DNA of 61,752 bases from the NCBI RefSeq assembly GCF_900109855.1, contig NZ_FOBO01000019.1, positions 1-61,752 of the forward strand, in the 5' to 3' direction. The notes below the pieces were generated by a model. That model made no database searches. It was not told the origin of the DNA and worked only from the letters and a program-made list of their open reading frames with translations. The DNA comes from Roseovarius tolerans. GTDB taxonomy: Bacteria > Pseudomonadota > Alphaproteobacteria > Rhodobacterales > Rhodobacteraceae. The position numbers were made by a program, and so were the translations under genes. Within the stretch, counting starts at the first letter, position 1. Each line of letters starts with the position of its first letter. Of the stretch, positions 53,192 through 61,450 are shown piece by piece.

Positions 53192-54907
53192 ATGACCGCA
53201 GGGCAACCATCTCCGGATGACCATACCGATTACCATGATTTCGCCGACCGCATGTCGCGCATGATGATCGCGCAGATGACCGGTGGCATGGCACCGTCGG
53301 CGCTGTGGCAGGCGATGGCGGATTGGTCGGTGCATCTGGGCACCGCACCGGGAAAGCAGGCCAAGCTGGCGGAAAAGGCCATGCAAGCCCCCGCGATCCT
53401 GGCAAAGCGCGCGCTCAAAGCCGAGACGGCGGACTCAATGCCTCAGGATCGCCGGTTCGCCTCCGATCACTGGAACAACCCGCCGTTTTCGACGCTGCGC
53501 GACGGGTTCCTGCTGACCGAGGAGTGGTGGCAGACCGCGACCACCGATGTGCGCGGCATGACCCCCGCCAACGAGGCGGCGCTGAGTTTTGCCGTGCGGC
53601 AGGCGCTCGATACGCTTGCACCGAGCAATTTTCTCCATCTCAACCCCGAGGTGCTGGCCCGTGCGCGCGACACGCAGGGGGGCAGCGTCATGCAGGGGCT
53701 GATGAACACGGTTGCCGATGTCGCGGCTCCCAAGGAGACGCCGTCCGATCTGAGGCTGGGCAAAGAGATTGCGGCGACGCCCGGAAAGGTGGTGGCGCGC
53801 AGCCATCTGGCGGAACTGATCCAATACAGCCCGACCACCGACACGGTGCATCCCGAGCCGATCCTGATCGTGCCAGCATGGATCATGAAATACTACATTC
53901 TCGATCTCTCGGCGCATAATTCGCTGGTGCGCTGGCTGGTGGCGCAGGGGCATACGGTTTTCGTGATCTCATGGCGCAATCCCGGGGCCGAGGATCGCGA
54001 TCTGGGGATGCAGGATTATCTGGATCAGGGGCCGCGCATGGCGCTTGAAGCCATTGGCGCGATCACCGGGGCGGAGCGTATACACGCTGCGGGCTATTGC
54101 CTTGGTGGCACGCTGCTGTCGATACAGGCGGCGGCGATGGCGCGTGCAGGCGACACCCGGCTGGCCTCAATGACATTGCTGGCGGCGCAGGTCGATTTCT
54201 CGGAGGCCGGAGAACTGGCACTTTTCGTGTCGGAGGCACAGGTGGCCCTGCTGGAGGATCTCATGTGGCATCAGGGCTATCTGACCGGGGATCAGATGGC
54301 AGGGGCCTTTACCATGCTGCGCTCCAACGATCTGGTGTGGTCGCGGATGATCCATGAAAAGCTGATGGGCGAGCAGACCGAGCCGAATGACATGATGACA
54401 TGGAATGCCGACTCCACGCGCATGCCCTACCGGATGCATTCGGAATACCTGCGCGGGCTGTTTCTGGAAAACCGGCTGTCGCATGGCAAGTACCGGATCG
54501 ACGGAAAGGCCCTGTCGCTGACCGATCTCGACCTGCCGATCTTTGCCGTGGGTACCGAGACCGATCATGTGGCGCCGTGGAAATCGGTCTACAAGATCCA
54601 TCATCTGACCGATGCCGATGTCACCTTTGCCCTGACCAGCGGCGGACATAATGCCGGGATCATCTCGGAGCCGGGGCACCGCCACCGCCATTACCGCATC
54701 GCCATCCACCCGCATAGCGAGCGTTATCAGGACCCCGAGGCATGGGTTGCCGCCGTGGACCCGCAAGAGGGGTCATGGTGGGACGGCTGGGCCGAATGGC
54801 TTCGGGCGCGGTCTGGCGACCCTGTCGCGCCGCCGCCGATGGGACGGCCCAAGGCTGGGTATGAGGCGATTTGCGATGCGCCCGGCAGCTATGTGTTTCA
54901 GAGGTAA
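53192..54907 (+). CDS. phaC: Polyhydroxyalkanoate synthase
   Basis: A cytoplasmic granule-bound polymerase, 571 residues. It has the N-terminal PHB polymerase domain and an alpha/beta hydrolase core with the lipase-like box GYCLGGTLL (catalytic Cys), the Asp in GTETDHVAPW and the His in SGGHNAGI, making a complete triad. ATG 53192 has gtgaggg upstream. It leads a tight operon with fabI, a MaoC-phosphotransacylase and ackA. Probably a second, non-canonical PhaC, since no phaP, phaR or phaAB genes are near. Product identity is not known. Confidence 0.9.
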   Translation: MTAGQPSPDDHTDYHDFADRMSRMMIAQMTGGMAPSALWQAMADWSVHLGTAPGKQAKLAEKAMQAPAILAKRALKAETADSMPQDRRFASDHWNNPPFSTLRDGFLLTEEWWQTATTDVRGMTPANEAALSFAVRQALDTLAPSNFLHLNPEVLARARDTQGGSVMQGLMNTVADVAAPKETPSDLRLGKEIAATPGKVVARSHLAELIQYSPTTDTVHPEPILIVPAWIMKYYILDLSAHNSLVRWLVAQGHTVFVISWRNPGAEDRDLGMQDYLDQGPRMALEAIGAITGAERIHAAGYCLGGTLLSIQAAAMARAGDTRLASMTLLAAQVDFSEAGELALFVSEAQVALLEDLMWHQGYLTGDQMAGAFTMLRSNDLVWSRMIHEKLMGEQTEPNDMMTWNADSTRMPYRMHSEYLRGLFLENRLSHGKYRIDGKALSLTDLDLPIFAVGTETDHVAPWKSVYKIHHLTDADVTFALTSGGHNAGIISEPGHRHRHYRIAIHPHSERYQDPEAWVAAVDPQEGSWWDGWAEWLRARSGDPVAPPPMGRPKAGYEAICDAPGSYVFQR

Positions 54908-54916
54908 GGACAGGCC

Positions 54917-55678
54917 ATGATGCTCAAGGACAAGGTCGGTCTCGTGGTCGGGGTCGCCAATGATCACTCCATCGCGGCGGGCTGTGCCACGGCCTTCGCG
55001 CGCGAGGGCGCGCGGCTGGCGCTGACCTATATGAACGACCGCGCGCTGCCGCATGTGGAGCCGGTGGCAAAGGCGGTCGGGGCCGAGGCGCTCATGCCGC
55101 TCGATCTCACACAGCCCGCGCAGCTTGATGCGGTGTTCGATCAGATCACCGCGCTTTGGGGGCGGCTTGATTTCCTGCTGCATTCCGTGGCCTTCTGCCC
55201 GAAGGATGATTTGCACGGGCGGGTGGTGGATTGCTCGGCGGCAGGCTTCGGGCAGGCGATGGACATTTCGTGCCACTCTTTCCTGCGTCTGGTGCGAAAG
55301 GCCGAGCCTTTGATGCGGGGCGGTGGTAGCCTGCTCACCGTCAGTTACTACGGGGCCGAGAAAGTGGTCGATCATTACAACATCATGGGGCCGGTCAAGG
55401 CCGCGCTGGAGGCCGTGACCTGCAATGTCGCGGCGGAACTGGGGCCGCAGGCGATCCGGGCCAACGTGCTCTCGCCCGGGCCGATTGCGACCCGCGCCGC
55501 CTCGGGGATCGAGGAGTTCGATGAGCTGATGGAAGACGCCCGCAGCCGTGCCCCCGAACGGCGGCTGGTCACGATAGACGAGGTTGGCGCGGTCGCGGCT
55601 TTTCTCGCCTCGGAGGGCGCATCGGGTGTCACCGGCACCATCACCCATATCGACGGAGGACGCCATGTCCGGATGTGA
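54917..55678 (+). CDS. fabI: FabI-type enoyl-[ACP] reductase
   Basis: An SDR-fold reductase of 253 residues. The divergent glycine-rich loop VGVANDHSIAAGCA and the active-site SYYGAEKVVDHYNIMGPVK, with its Tyr, Tyr and Lys, are those of FabI. The usual FabI catalyses NADH-dependent reduction of trans-2-enoyl-ACP in fatty-acid synthesis. Here it lies in a PHA-acyl-phosphate cluster, so it is likely a paralogue supplying or consuming enoyl intermediates. It starts 10 bases after phaC. Confidence 0.9.
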   Translation: MMLKDKVGLVVGVANDHSIAAGCATAFAREGARLALTYMNDRALPHVEPVAKAVGAEALMPLDLTQPAQLDAVFDQITALWGRLDFLLHSVAFCPKDDLHGRVVDCSAAGFGQAMDISCHSFLRLVRKAEPLMRGGGSLLTVSYYGAEKVVDHYNIMGPVKAALEAVTCNVAAELGPQAIRANVLSPGPIATRAASGIEEFDELMEDARSRAPERRLVTIDEVGAVAAFLASEGASGVTGTITHIDGGRHVRM

Positions 55679-57083
55679 CACCACGCCCGAGATGATCGAG
55701 AACCGCACGCTGGACGAGTTGCGCATCGGTGAGAGCGCCGAGATGGTGCGCGTCTTGGCGCAGGAGGATATTGAGCTTTTCGCGGTGATGTCGGGCGATG
55801 TGAACCCCGCGCATCTCGATGCCGCCTATGCCGATGGCACTCCGTTTCACCATGTCATCGCGCATGGCATGTGGGGCGGTGCGCTGATCTCGGCGGTGCT
55901 GGGCACGCGCCTGCCGGGGCCGGGCACGATCTATACCGATCAATCGCTGCATTTCCGGCGGCCCGTCGCCATCGGGGACAGCATCACCGTGCGGGTGAGC
56001 GTGGCGCAGATCGACCCTGGGAGTGGGCATGTGACGCTCGATTGCCAGTGCCGCAATCAGCATGGGCAGGTGGTGATCGAGGGGCAGGCCGAGGTGCTTG
56101 CGCCCCGCCAAAAGGTCAGCCGCGCGGTCACCGCCCTGCCGATGGTGCGCCTGCACAATCCCGGTGCGCGGTTCCGGGCGCTGGTGGATCGGGCACGCGC
56201 CCTGCCGCCTTTGCCCACGGCGGTGGTGCATCCCTGCGATGCGCTGAGCCTGACCGGCGCGTTGCAGGCCGAGGCGGCGGGGCTGATCGCGCCGCTCTGG
56301 GTTGGACCGAGTGCGAAGATCCTCGCCACTGCTGCGGAGGCGGGTGTCACGCTGGATGCCGAAACGATCATCGACGCGCCGCACAGCCATGCCGCCGCCC
56401 GTGCCGCCGTGGCGCTGGTGCATGAGGGCCGCGCCAAGGCGTTGATGAAGGGCAAGCTGCATACCGACGAGTTGCTGGAGGCGGTCCTGGACCATGCCCA
56501 GGGGTTGCGGACAGAGCGCCGTCTCAGCCATGTCTTTGCCCTCGACGTGCCGGATCACGAGCGCATGCTGTTCATCACCGATGCGGCGATCAATATTGCC
56601 CCCGATCTGCCCGCGCTCGCCGATATCGTGCAGAACGCACTTGATCTGGCCATCGCGCTCGGCATCGAGATGCCGCGCGCTGCGCTATTGTCGGCGGTCG
56701 AGACAGTGACGGCGAAACTGCCCTCGACCCTGCTGGCGGCGTCGATCTGCAAGATGCATGACCGGGGCCAGATCACCGGCGGGCTGGTCGATGGGCCATT
56801 GGCCTTTGACAACGCCATCTCGCCCGAGGCGGTGGCGGCCAAGGGAATCGAATCGGAGGTGGCGGGGCGCGCTGATATCCTCGTCGCGCCAAACCTCGAA
56901 AGCGGCAACATGATCGCCAAGCAGTTGATCCATCTGGCGGGGGCCGAGGCGGCGGGCGTGGCGCTTGGCGCGCGGGTGCCGATCATGCTGACCAGCCGCT
57001 CGGACAGCGCGGCGGCACGGCTCGCCTCGGCGGCACTGGCGCGGTTGCTGGCGGCCGCGGCGGAGCCGGTCGAGGCCAGCTGA
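55665..57083 (+). CDS. MaoC-like enoyl-CoA hydratase / phosphate acyltransferase fusion
   Basis: A 472-residue bifunctional enzyme. Residues 1-150 form a MaoC-type hydratase with the hydratase-2 motif VMSGDVNPAHLDAAYADG. Residues about 165-472 form a PTA_PTB phosphotransacylase (KALMKGKLHTDELLEAVL, TDAAINIAPDLP, GPLAFDNAISPEAV). It would hydrate enoyl-CoA and convert acyl-CoA to acyl-phosphate. ATG 55665 overlaps the fabI end by 14 bases, and its stop overlaps the ackA start. Known in other bacteria as the bifunctional enoyl-CoA hydratase/phosphate acetyltransferase. Confidence 0.92.
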   Translation: MSGCDTTPEMIENRTLDELRIGESAEMVRVLAQEDIELFAVMSGDVNPAHLDAAYADGTPFHHVIAHGMWGGALISAVLGTRLPGPGTIYTDQSLHFRRPVAIGDSITVRVSVAQIDPGSGHVTLDCQCRNQHGQVVIEGQAEVLAPRQKVSRAVTALPMVRLHNPGARFRALVDRARALPPLPTAVVHPCDALSLTGALQAEAAGLIAPLWVGPSAKILATAAEAGVTLDAETIIDAPHSHAAARAAVALVHEGRAKALMKGKLHTDELLEAVLDHAQGLRTERRLSHVFALDVPDHERMLFITDAAINIAPDLPALADIVQNALDLAIALGIEMPRAALLSAVETVTAKLPSTLLAASICKMHDRGQITGGLVDGPLAFDNAISPEAVAAKGIESEVAGRADILVAPNLESGNMIAKQLIHLAGAEAAGVALGARVPIMLTSRSDSAAARLASAALARLLAAAAEPVEAS

Positions 57084-58258
57084 TGCGGCGCGCCCTGCTG
57101 ATCCTCAATACTGGGTCGTCGACGATCAAGTTCGCCCTGCATGGCGAGGATGGGCAGGCCCGGATCGCGCATGGCCTGATCGACGGCGTCGGCCGCGCGC
57201 CGCGTCTCATCCTGCATCGCGCAGGAGAGGTGCAGGAGATGCATCCAGATTTTGCGGAGGATGCTGGGACAGAGGCGCTGATCGACTGGCTGCTGACGGT
57301 GCTGAGCGACGCTTTGGGGCCGATGGAAGTGGTCGCCGCCGGGCATCGCGTGGTGCATGGCGGGCGCGAGTTCGCGGCGCCGACGCAGATCACCGATGCG
57401 GTGATGGCAAAGCTGCGCAGGCTCTGCCCGCTGGCCCCGGGGCATCAGCCCTTCAATCTCGCCGGGATCGAGGCGGTGGCCCGGCACTGGCCCGGTACGA
57501 GGCAGATCGCCTGTTTCGACACCGCCTTTCACCAGAGCCACGCGCGCGTGGCGCAGCTTTATGCGCTGCCGCGCGCGCTGAGCGACGAGGGCATCCTGCG
57601 CTACGGCTTTCACGGGTTGTCCTATGCCTATATCGCCGGGCGCCTGCCCGATGTGCTGGGTGAGCGGCTGGCGCAGGGCCGGGTGATCGTGGCGCATCTG
57701 GGCAGCGGGGCGAGCCTGTGCGCGTTACAGGGCGGGAAGAGTGTCGATACCACGATGGGTTTCACCGCGCTGGACGGGCTGATGATGGGCACGCGTTGTG
57801 GTCAGATCGACCCGGGCGTTCTGCTGCACCTGATGCGGGAACGCGGCATGGACGCGGAGGGGCTGGAGCGGCTCTTGGGCCGTGAGAGCGGTCTGCTGGG
57901 GGTGTCTGGCATCAGCCCCGACATGCGCGACCTGCTGGCCAGCCCCGCGCCCGAGGCGGCGGAGGCCGTGGCGCTCTTCGTGCATATGATCCTGCGCCAG
58001 ATCGGTGCGCTCACCGCCACGCTCAGCGGGCTTGATGCGCTGATCTTCACCGCCGGGATCGGTGAGCATGCGCCCGAGATCCGGGCGCGGGTGATGGACG
58101 GGCTGGGCTGGCTCGGGCTTGTGCCGGACGCGGCGGCCAATCAGGCGCAGGACATAGTGATCTCGGCCCCCGAGAGCCGTGTCGTCAACGCTGTGATACC
58201 GACCGATGAAGAGGCAGTGATTCTGCGCGCCCTGCTTGCACTCAGACCCTGCGAATGA
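57083..58258 (+). CDS. ackA: Acetate/propionate-family kinase
   Basis: Transfers phosphate between acyl-phosphate and ADP. The 391-residue product has LILNTGSSTIKF at the N-terminus, GHRVVHGG, HLGSGASLCAL, and MGFTALDGLMMGTRCGQIDPG, all typical of AckA/TdcD. It overlaps the phosphotransacylase fusion by one base, so the pair would make ATP from acyl-CoA. Substrate may be acetate, propionate or longer acids. It closes the phaC operon. Confidence 0.92.
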   Translation: MRRALLILNTGSSTIKFALHGEDGQARIAHGLIDGVGRAPRLILHRAGEVQEMHPDFAEDAGTEALIDWLLTVLSDALGPMEVVAAGHRVVHGGREFAAPTQITDAVMAKLRRLCPLAPGHQPFNLAGIEAVARHWPGTRQIACFDTAFHQSHARVAQLYALPRALSDEGILRYGFHGLSYAYIAGRLPDVLGERLAQGRVIVAHLGSGASLCALQGGKSVDTTMGFTALDGLMMGTRCGQIDPGVLLHLMRERGMDAEGLERLLGRESGLLGVSGISPDMRDLLASPAPEAAEAVALFVHMILRQIGALTATLSGLDALIFTAGIGEHAPEIRARVMDGLGWLGLVPDAAANQAQDIVISAPESRVVNAVIPTDEEAVILRALLALRPCE

Positions 58259-58278
58259 CCTCTCGGCAGGTGCTGGTT

Positions 58279-58297
58279 GGCCTTCACCACGAAGGCC
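58279..58297. terminator. Possible bidirectional hairpin after ackA
   Basis: A perfect 7-bp inverted repeat (ggccttc / gaaggcc) with a 5-base loop lies 20 bases after the ackA stop, between convergent ackA and the VPLPA remnant. There is no T-tract on either strand, so termination is uncertain. Confidence 0.35.
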
Positions 58298-58323
58298 TCG
58301 GGCGGATGGTGGCGAAATGCCGG

Positions 58324-58694
58324 TCAAGCTGCGGCGCGGCAGCGGGCGAGGCCAAGCGCCCCGAGCCCGGTGAGCAGCAACATAAGGCCGGCGGGCAGGG
58401 GATTGGAGCGGCGGCTTGCGTGATTGAAAAGCTGATCGGTGCTACTGGCACTTTGCCGGGTGGCTGGATCAGGCTCAGGTTGGCGAAGGTATCGGTGGTG
58501 AACGTGGGATTGTTCAGCGTGTAGATGACATGCGAGCCAAAACTTGATGCGGCCGATTTGCCGTTCACGGCGAAAAGGAAGGAGAGAACATCGCTTTCGG
58601 TCTTGGCATTCTCGAAGCGGCCGCTCAGGAACGAGGCTGGATTAGTGCTGAATAAACTGCTGCCAAAAATGAAATAATCCGCCCAAGGCCCGGA
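58324..58694 (-). pseudogene. VPLPA-CTERM secreted protein, 5'-truncated and frameshifted
   Basis: Read on the minus strand from 58694, the frame shows GPWADYFIFGSSLFSTNPAS, LSGRFENAKTESDVLSFLF, NNPTFTTDTFANLSLI and ends AAAPIP. The following bases continue, one frame over, as LPAGLMLLLTGLGALGLARC and a stop at 58324: a VPLPA/PEP-CTERM sorting tail (motif, hydrophobic helix, basic end). Adding one base to the G4 run at 58398-58401 rejoins both parts. Immediately upstream there is a stop and no ATG or signal peptide, so the 5' end is missing too. Either a decayed gene or, for the frameshift only, a sequencing error. Confidence 0.75.
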
Positions 58695-58916
58695 TCAGCT
58701 GCCTTGCGGGTCGGTAAGGGCATAGGGTTTGGCCGGTTCGGCACTTTCCCGAGGATCTGGGCGCAGGGCGACACATACGGCCAGCGCAAAAACACTCGCC
58801 GCGCCTATGGCGGCATAGATCAAAAGTCCAATCCAGATCGAGTAGCCAAGCAGCAGAGCACTGGCACCTTCGGTACTTCCAAGCACTGTTCCGATCAGGA
58901 TAAGCCCGATGATCAT
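58695..58916 (-). CDS. Small two-helix membrane protein
   Basis: A 73-residue protein not recognised. Two hydrophobic helices, about 1-20 (MIIGLILIGTVLGSTEGASA) and 22-50, precede a short charged tail with PDPRESAEPAKP. No clear ribosome site. It ends at the same codon phase as the adjacent VPLPA remnant, but nothing suggests they were one gene. It may be a genuine short membrane protein in this decayed region. Confidence 0.45.
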   Translation of the reverse strand: MIIGLILIGTVLGSTEGASALLLGYSIWIGLLIYAAIGAASVFALAVCVALRPDPRESAEPAKPYALTDPQGS

Positions 58917-59116
58917 GTCATGCTTCTCTTATGCTCACAACCTATGATTGAAGATATGCACCTAACTCGCTCATGTAAAGGTAATCCTACTTTGAGACCA
59001 AAGCTAAGCACAATTGCGGCATAATTCTGTCAGAAAACCGTTACGAAACCCTCTGAGGGCGGCATTTCCGAGCGTCTTGAGTCTTCCGCGCAACAGCAAA
59101 GCCTACAAAACGGCAA

Positions 59117-59146
59117 AAGGGCCGCAGCTTCACAGCCACGGCCCTT
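59117..59146 (-). terminator. Rho-independent terminator after the second VPLPA remnant
   Basis: A perfect 8-bp stem (aagggccg / cggccctt) with a 14-base loop; on the minus strand it is followed by tttt and lies 40 bases after the stop of the VPLPA fragment. Its survival suggests a real gene once ended here. Confidence 0.65.
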
Positions 59147-59185
59147 ATCATGAGATCAGGGCCTCAGCCCCGTGAAAAGCCCTGT

Positions 59186-59344
59186 TCAGGCCGCCTTGCG
59201 ACGACAACGCGCGGCGATGCCCAGCCCACCGAAGGCGGTCAGCAGCAGCCAGCCCGCGGCGGGGAGGGGGATGGGGGCGGCTACCTCGATTTCGATCAAA
59301 GTAAACCTCTGCACCGCGAAAAACCACGAACTGACGTCAGAAAA
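59186..59344 (-). pseudogene. Orphan VPLPA-CTERM C-terminal fragment
   Basis: On the minus strand the frame between stops at 59345 and 59186 reads SSWFFAVQRFTLIEIEVA, then APIPLPAAGWLLLTAFGGLG and IAARCRRKAA. This is a complete sorting tail: PLPA motif, hydrophobic helix, then Arg-rich end. There is no start, signal peptide or body before it, so only the end of a gene remains. It is a different gene from the first remnant because the tail sequences differ. Confidence 0.7.
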
Positions 59345-59347
59345 TCA

Positions 59348-59728
59348 TACTGTCAACGAATTGCGAACAATCCTGCTGAAACACTCCGGATCGGTCACGA
59401 CGCGGTCGCGTGAATCACCTTCGCATTGATCGTCCGCCGCAAAGGTCGCGCGAATGACCAGAGAGCGGCGGTGAGTCTTTTGAGCACTCAAAACGGCCGA
59501 TGAAACCTGATCAATAACAGCCTGTGTCCGGAGAACGGCACGCTGCGAGGCATAAAATATCCCGGCCATGCGATGGCAGGAGGCACCTGTCTTTTATGAA
59601 AGCCTTTCAGACTGGACGGTTACGTATCTGGCGTTACGCCCCTTGATCGTAAGCACTTTGCGGTTAAAGCCGGTCCGGCTTTGGCGCCTGGAAGAAATCA
59701 ACAGCAGTGTTTGGGCCTCTCAAGCCAG
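59348..59728. other. Stretch without a supported gene
   Basis: I see no gene with convincing composition here. A short minus-strand frame up to 59569 has no ribosome site and no recognisable motif. The sequence has mixed GC content, consistent with decayed DNA. Confidence 0.5.
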
Positions 59729-59764
59729 AAATATTAAATCCTAGAAAAATATTAAATCCCGGAA
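59729..59764. repeat. Tandem 18-bp direct repeat, two copies
   Basis: Copies at 59729-59746 and 59747-59764 share 16 of 18 bases (aaatattaaatcc followed by tagaa or cggaa). The AT-rich unit contrasts with the surroundings. Function unknown; it may be a small iteron-like or insertion scar. Confidence 0.7.
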
Positions 59765-59947
59765 AGAGACGAGGCAGAATTCCGCGTCCTGCTCTCCTAT
59801 GAGGCCAATTCGAGTATCAAGGAGGCAAAGCCATTCGCGCGAGATGGCTCCCCGTTCGCCAATGTCCGCAAGGGTGTGATCTCAGACGCAATCATGATCG
59901 CTCTTATGAAGCGACGTGGTTTGGGATTCACGGCCCCACGGGTTTAG
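59756..59947 (+). other. Short open frame, probable gene remnant
   Basis: A plus-strand frame without a start codon reads EAEFRVLLSYEANSSIKEAK, then FANVRKGVISDAIMIALMKR and a stop at 59945-59947. It looks protein-like but I cannot assign it to a family. It is probably a fragment left by insertion or deletion. The 275 bases that follow hold nothing I can support. Confidence 0.3.
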
Positions 59948-60222
59948 GTCAAGCTTTAGGACATTGTGTGAAGAGGCCACCGAAACACCTGAACAAATCG
60001 CTGACACTACTTTGAGGCATACCACCCGGACGAAGGTTTCCCGCGCCTAAGGTCGTACTGATCCCCTCGAGAAAAGTAGGGTTCTAACGCTCGCTCGGAT
60101 GATCACGTCACAGGCAAAAACACAAAAAATTGTAGTTCGTCTCGCTTCGCCGAGTTCCTTTAATTTCGTTTAAACCTGCAGATGATAAGTCAATGGTCAT
60201 TGATAAAAAAGGAAAAATGTCA

Positions 60223-60705
60223 ATGACAAAACAACTTCCACGTTACTGCGAAATCAATAGAAATATGAAGTTCAGAGCATCCAGCTCGCTTATTCAAGCA
60301 AGAAGGTACGAGCGTAGTCAAATAATAGTAGACACTGAACCACCGGAAAACACGCAATGGATCATGTCTCGTTTTGATCTCCCCCTGCGCCGAAGCAACG
60401 CGCAATTCCGCATCACCAAGGCAAATGGTGTGAGCGAAAACATCACGCTGAACAATCGCAAGCGGCAGATGTTGCAAGCACTTATGCGCTCTCCGGTTTA
60501 CTGCGCCAGCCCTGTGCGGTTGTCAGATATCGTCTTCCGTCTTTGGAGAGAAAACGGGATCAACATAGAAACACAACTCTACCAAGACCACGATTTTGAC
60601 GAAAACATCCGCTATGGCATCTACGTACTAACCGATCAGGTGCGTTACCTTGGCGAGGCTAGGTCAATGGAGCGCGACGACACCTCATTTGGGGTGGAGG
60701 CATGA
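60223..60705 (+). CDS. Hypothetical protein, AT-rich, unassigned
   Basis: Not recognised. ATG 60223 (MTKQLPRYCEINRN) is 9 bases after aagga and gives 160 residues; in-frame ATGs at 60193 and 60217 are alternatives. The middle holds SRFDLPLRRSNAQFRITKAN and LNNRKRQMLQALMRSPVYCA, which may be a winged-helix-like DNA-binding segment, then a C-terminal IRYGIYVLTDQVRYLGEA. Composition differs from the core genes. A mobile-element passenger or phage-derived regulator is possible, but there is no firm evidence. Confidence 0.5.
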   Translation: MTKQLPRYCEINRNMKFRASSSLIQARRYERSQIIVDTEPPENTQWIMSRFDLPLRRSNAQFRITKANGVSENITLNNRKRQMLQALMRSPVYCASPVRLSDIVFRLWRENGINIETQLYQDHDFDENIRYGIYVLTDQVRYLGEARSMERDDTSFGVEA

Positions 60706-60802
60706 TCTATCCCAGCATCTCGACTACCAACCTTTACCGCCATAGTCTTTTACACGCTCAGGCTGCGCTTGTAGCAGGTTTGACTTGTCTGGAGGGTATC
60801 AG

Positions 60803-60979
60803 ATGACAGAGCAATTTCCGTACCCCAAAAAGGTTGACTTGAACCGCGCGGTTTTGCGGGAGGCTTACTTCTTTTTAATTACGCCGCCATATCTGATCTT
60901 TCCAGAGCGGTTGAGAAGTTTGCCTCGGCCTCTGCTGTCTGGACGTTTCCGATGGGTTTCAGCAGGTGATTGTTGTTGA
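60803..60979 (+). CDS. Short frame interrupted by the IS3 remnant (doubtful)
   Basis: ATG 60803 has a good ribosome site (tggagggtatcag). The first 13 codons (MTEQFPYPKKVDL) precede the IS end near 60840; everything after is IS sequence read on the wrong strand. It may be the beginning of a gene lost to the insertion. Not likely to be functional. Confidence 0.2.
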   Translation: MTEQFPYPKKVDLNRAVLREAYFFLITPPYLIFPERLRSLPRPLLSGRFRWVSAGDCC

Positions 60980-61037
60980 GGCGGTCGACCCATTTGATGA
61001 GTGCGGCGAATGCCACGACGTCGAAGTTGCGCCATGA
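60840..61037 (-). mobile_element. IS3-family remnant: end plus OrfB C-terminus
   Basis: The minus-strand frame 61037-60879 reads RNFDVVAFAALIKWVDRLNN, NHLLKPIGNVQTAEAEANFS, and ends with a stop at 60879. This is the C-terminal end of an IS3-type OrfB (W.D..N..LL.PIGN..AEAE). The sequence after the stop (to 60840, starting tgaaccgcgcggttttgcgg on the plus strand) resembles an IS3 right end. The rest of the element is missing, replaced at about 61037 by IS110 sequence. Confidence 0.7.
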
Positions 61038-61181
61038 TCACAAGTGCTGGCGGCTGCTCAGAGATGAACCAGATTGCCCACGCGACAGTTTCTTGCGGAA
61101 CTTCACATGGCCCGCCATCAATGCTCCGTGAACTTGGAAACCACCCTTGGCCAAGTCAATCCCGGTCATCGTATCCTTCAT
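61030..61181 (-). pseudogene. IS110-family transposase, N-terminal fragment with frameshift
   Basis: From ATG 61181 on the minus strand: MKDTMTGIDLAKGGFQVHGA, LMAGHVKFRKKLSRGQ. The GIDLAK.GFQVHG and FRKKLSR patterns mark the DEDD transposase of IS110. After about 36 codons the frame is lost; the next frame reads WFISEQPPALVIMA, matching the following family segment, so a small indel is present. The sequence then breaks off against the IS3 remnant. Confidence 0.75.
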
Positions 61182-61450
61182 ATCGCCTTGCTATTAATTA
61201 CTTGGCTGAGAACACCAAAACTTTGGCAAATCAAGATGCCGTTTTGGGGGAGGACGGCAACCACCCCATCTCCTTGGCCAGGCCAAGGTGTCCGGTCGTA
61301 ATGGGGGCCACTTAAGTATGGTGCGAGTGTCACGGCGTTGGCGGAAGCGTAGAGGAAAACAACTGAAACCATAGAACTAAAGCGCCGTACGCATGCAGCC
61401 ACTGCCGCAAAGTTAGCCGAGTTATGCCCAAAAGTTGGTGACGGCTGTCA

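Noticed and set aside
59345..59569. Minus-strand 74-codon frame in phase with the second VPLPA tail
   Set aside because: It ends at a stop before the tail, has no signal peptide or motif, and the shared phase is probably chance.
61178..61402. 74-codon minus-strand frame upstream of the IS110 fragment
   Set aside because: No ribosome site, no motif, and it overlaps the start of a recognised transposase fragment.
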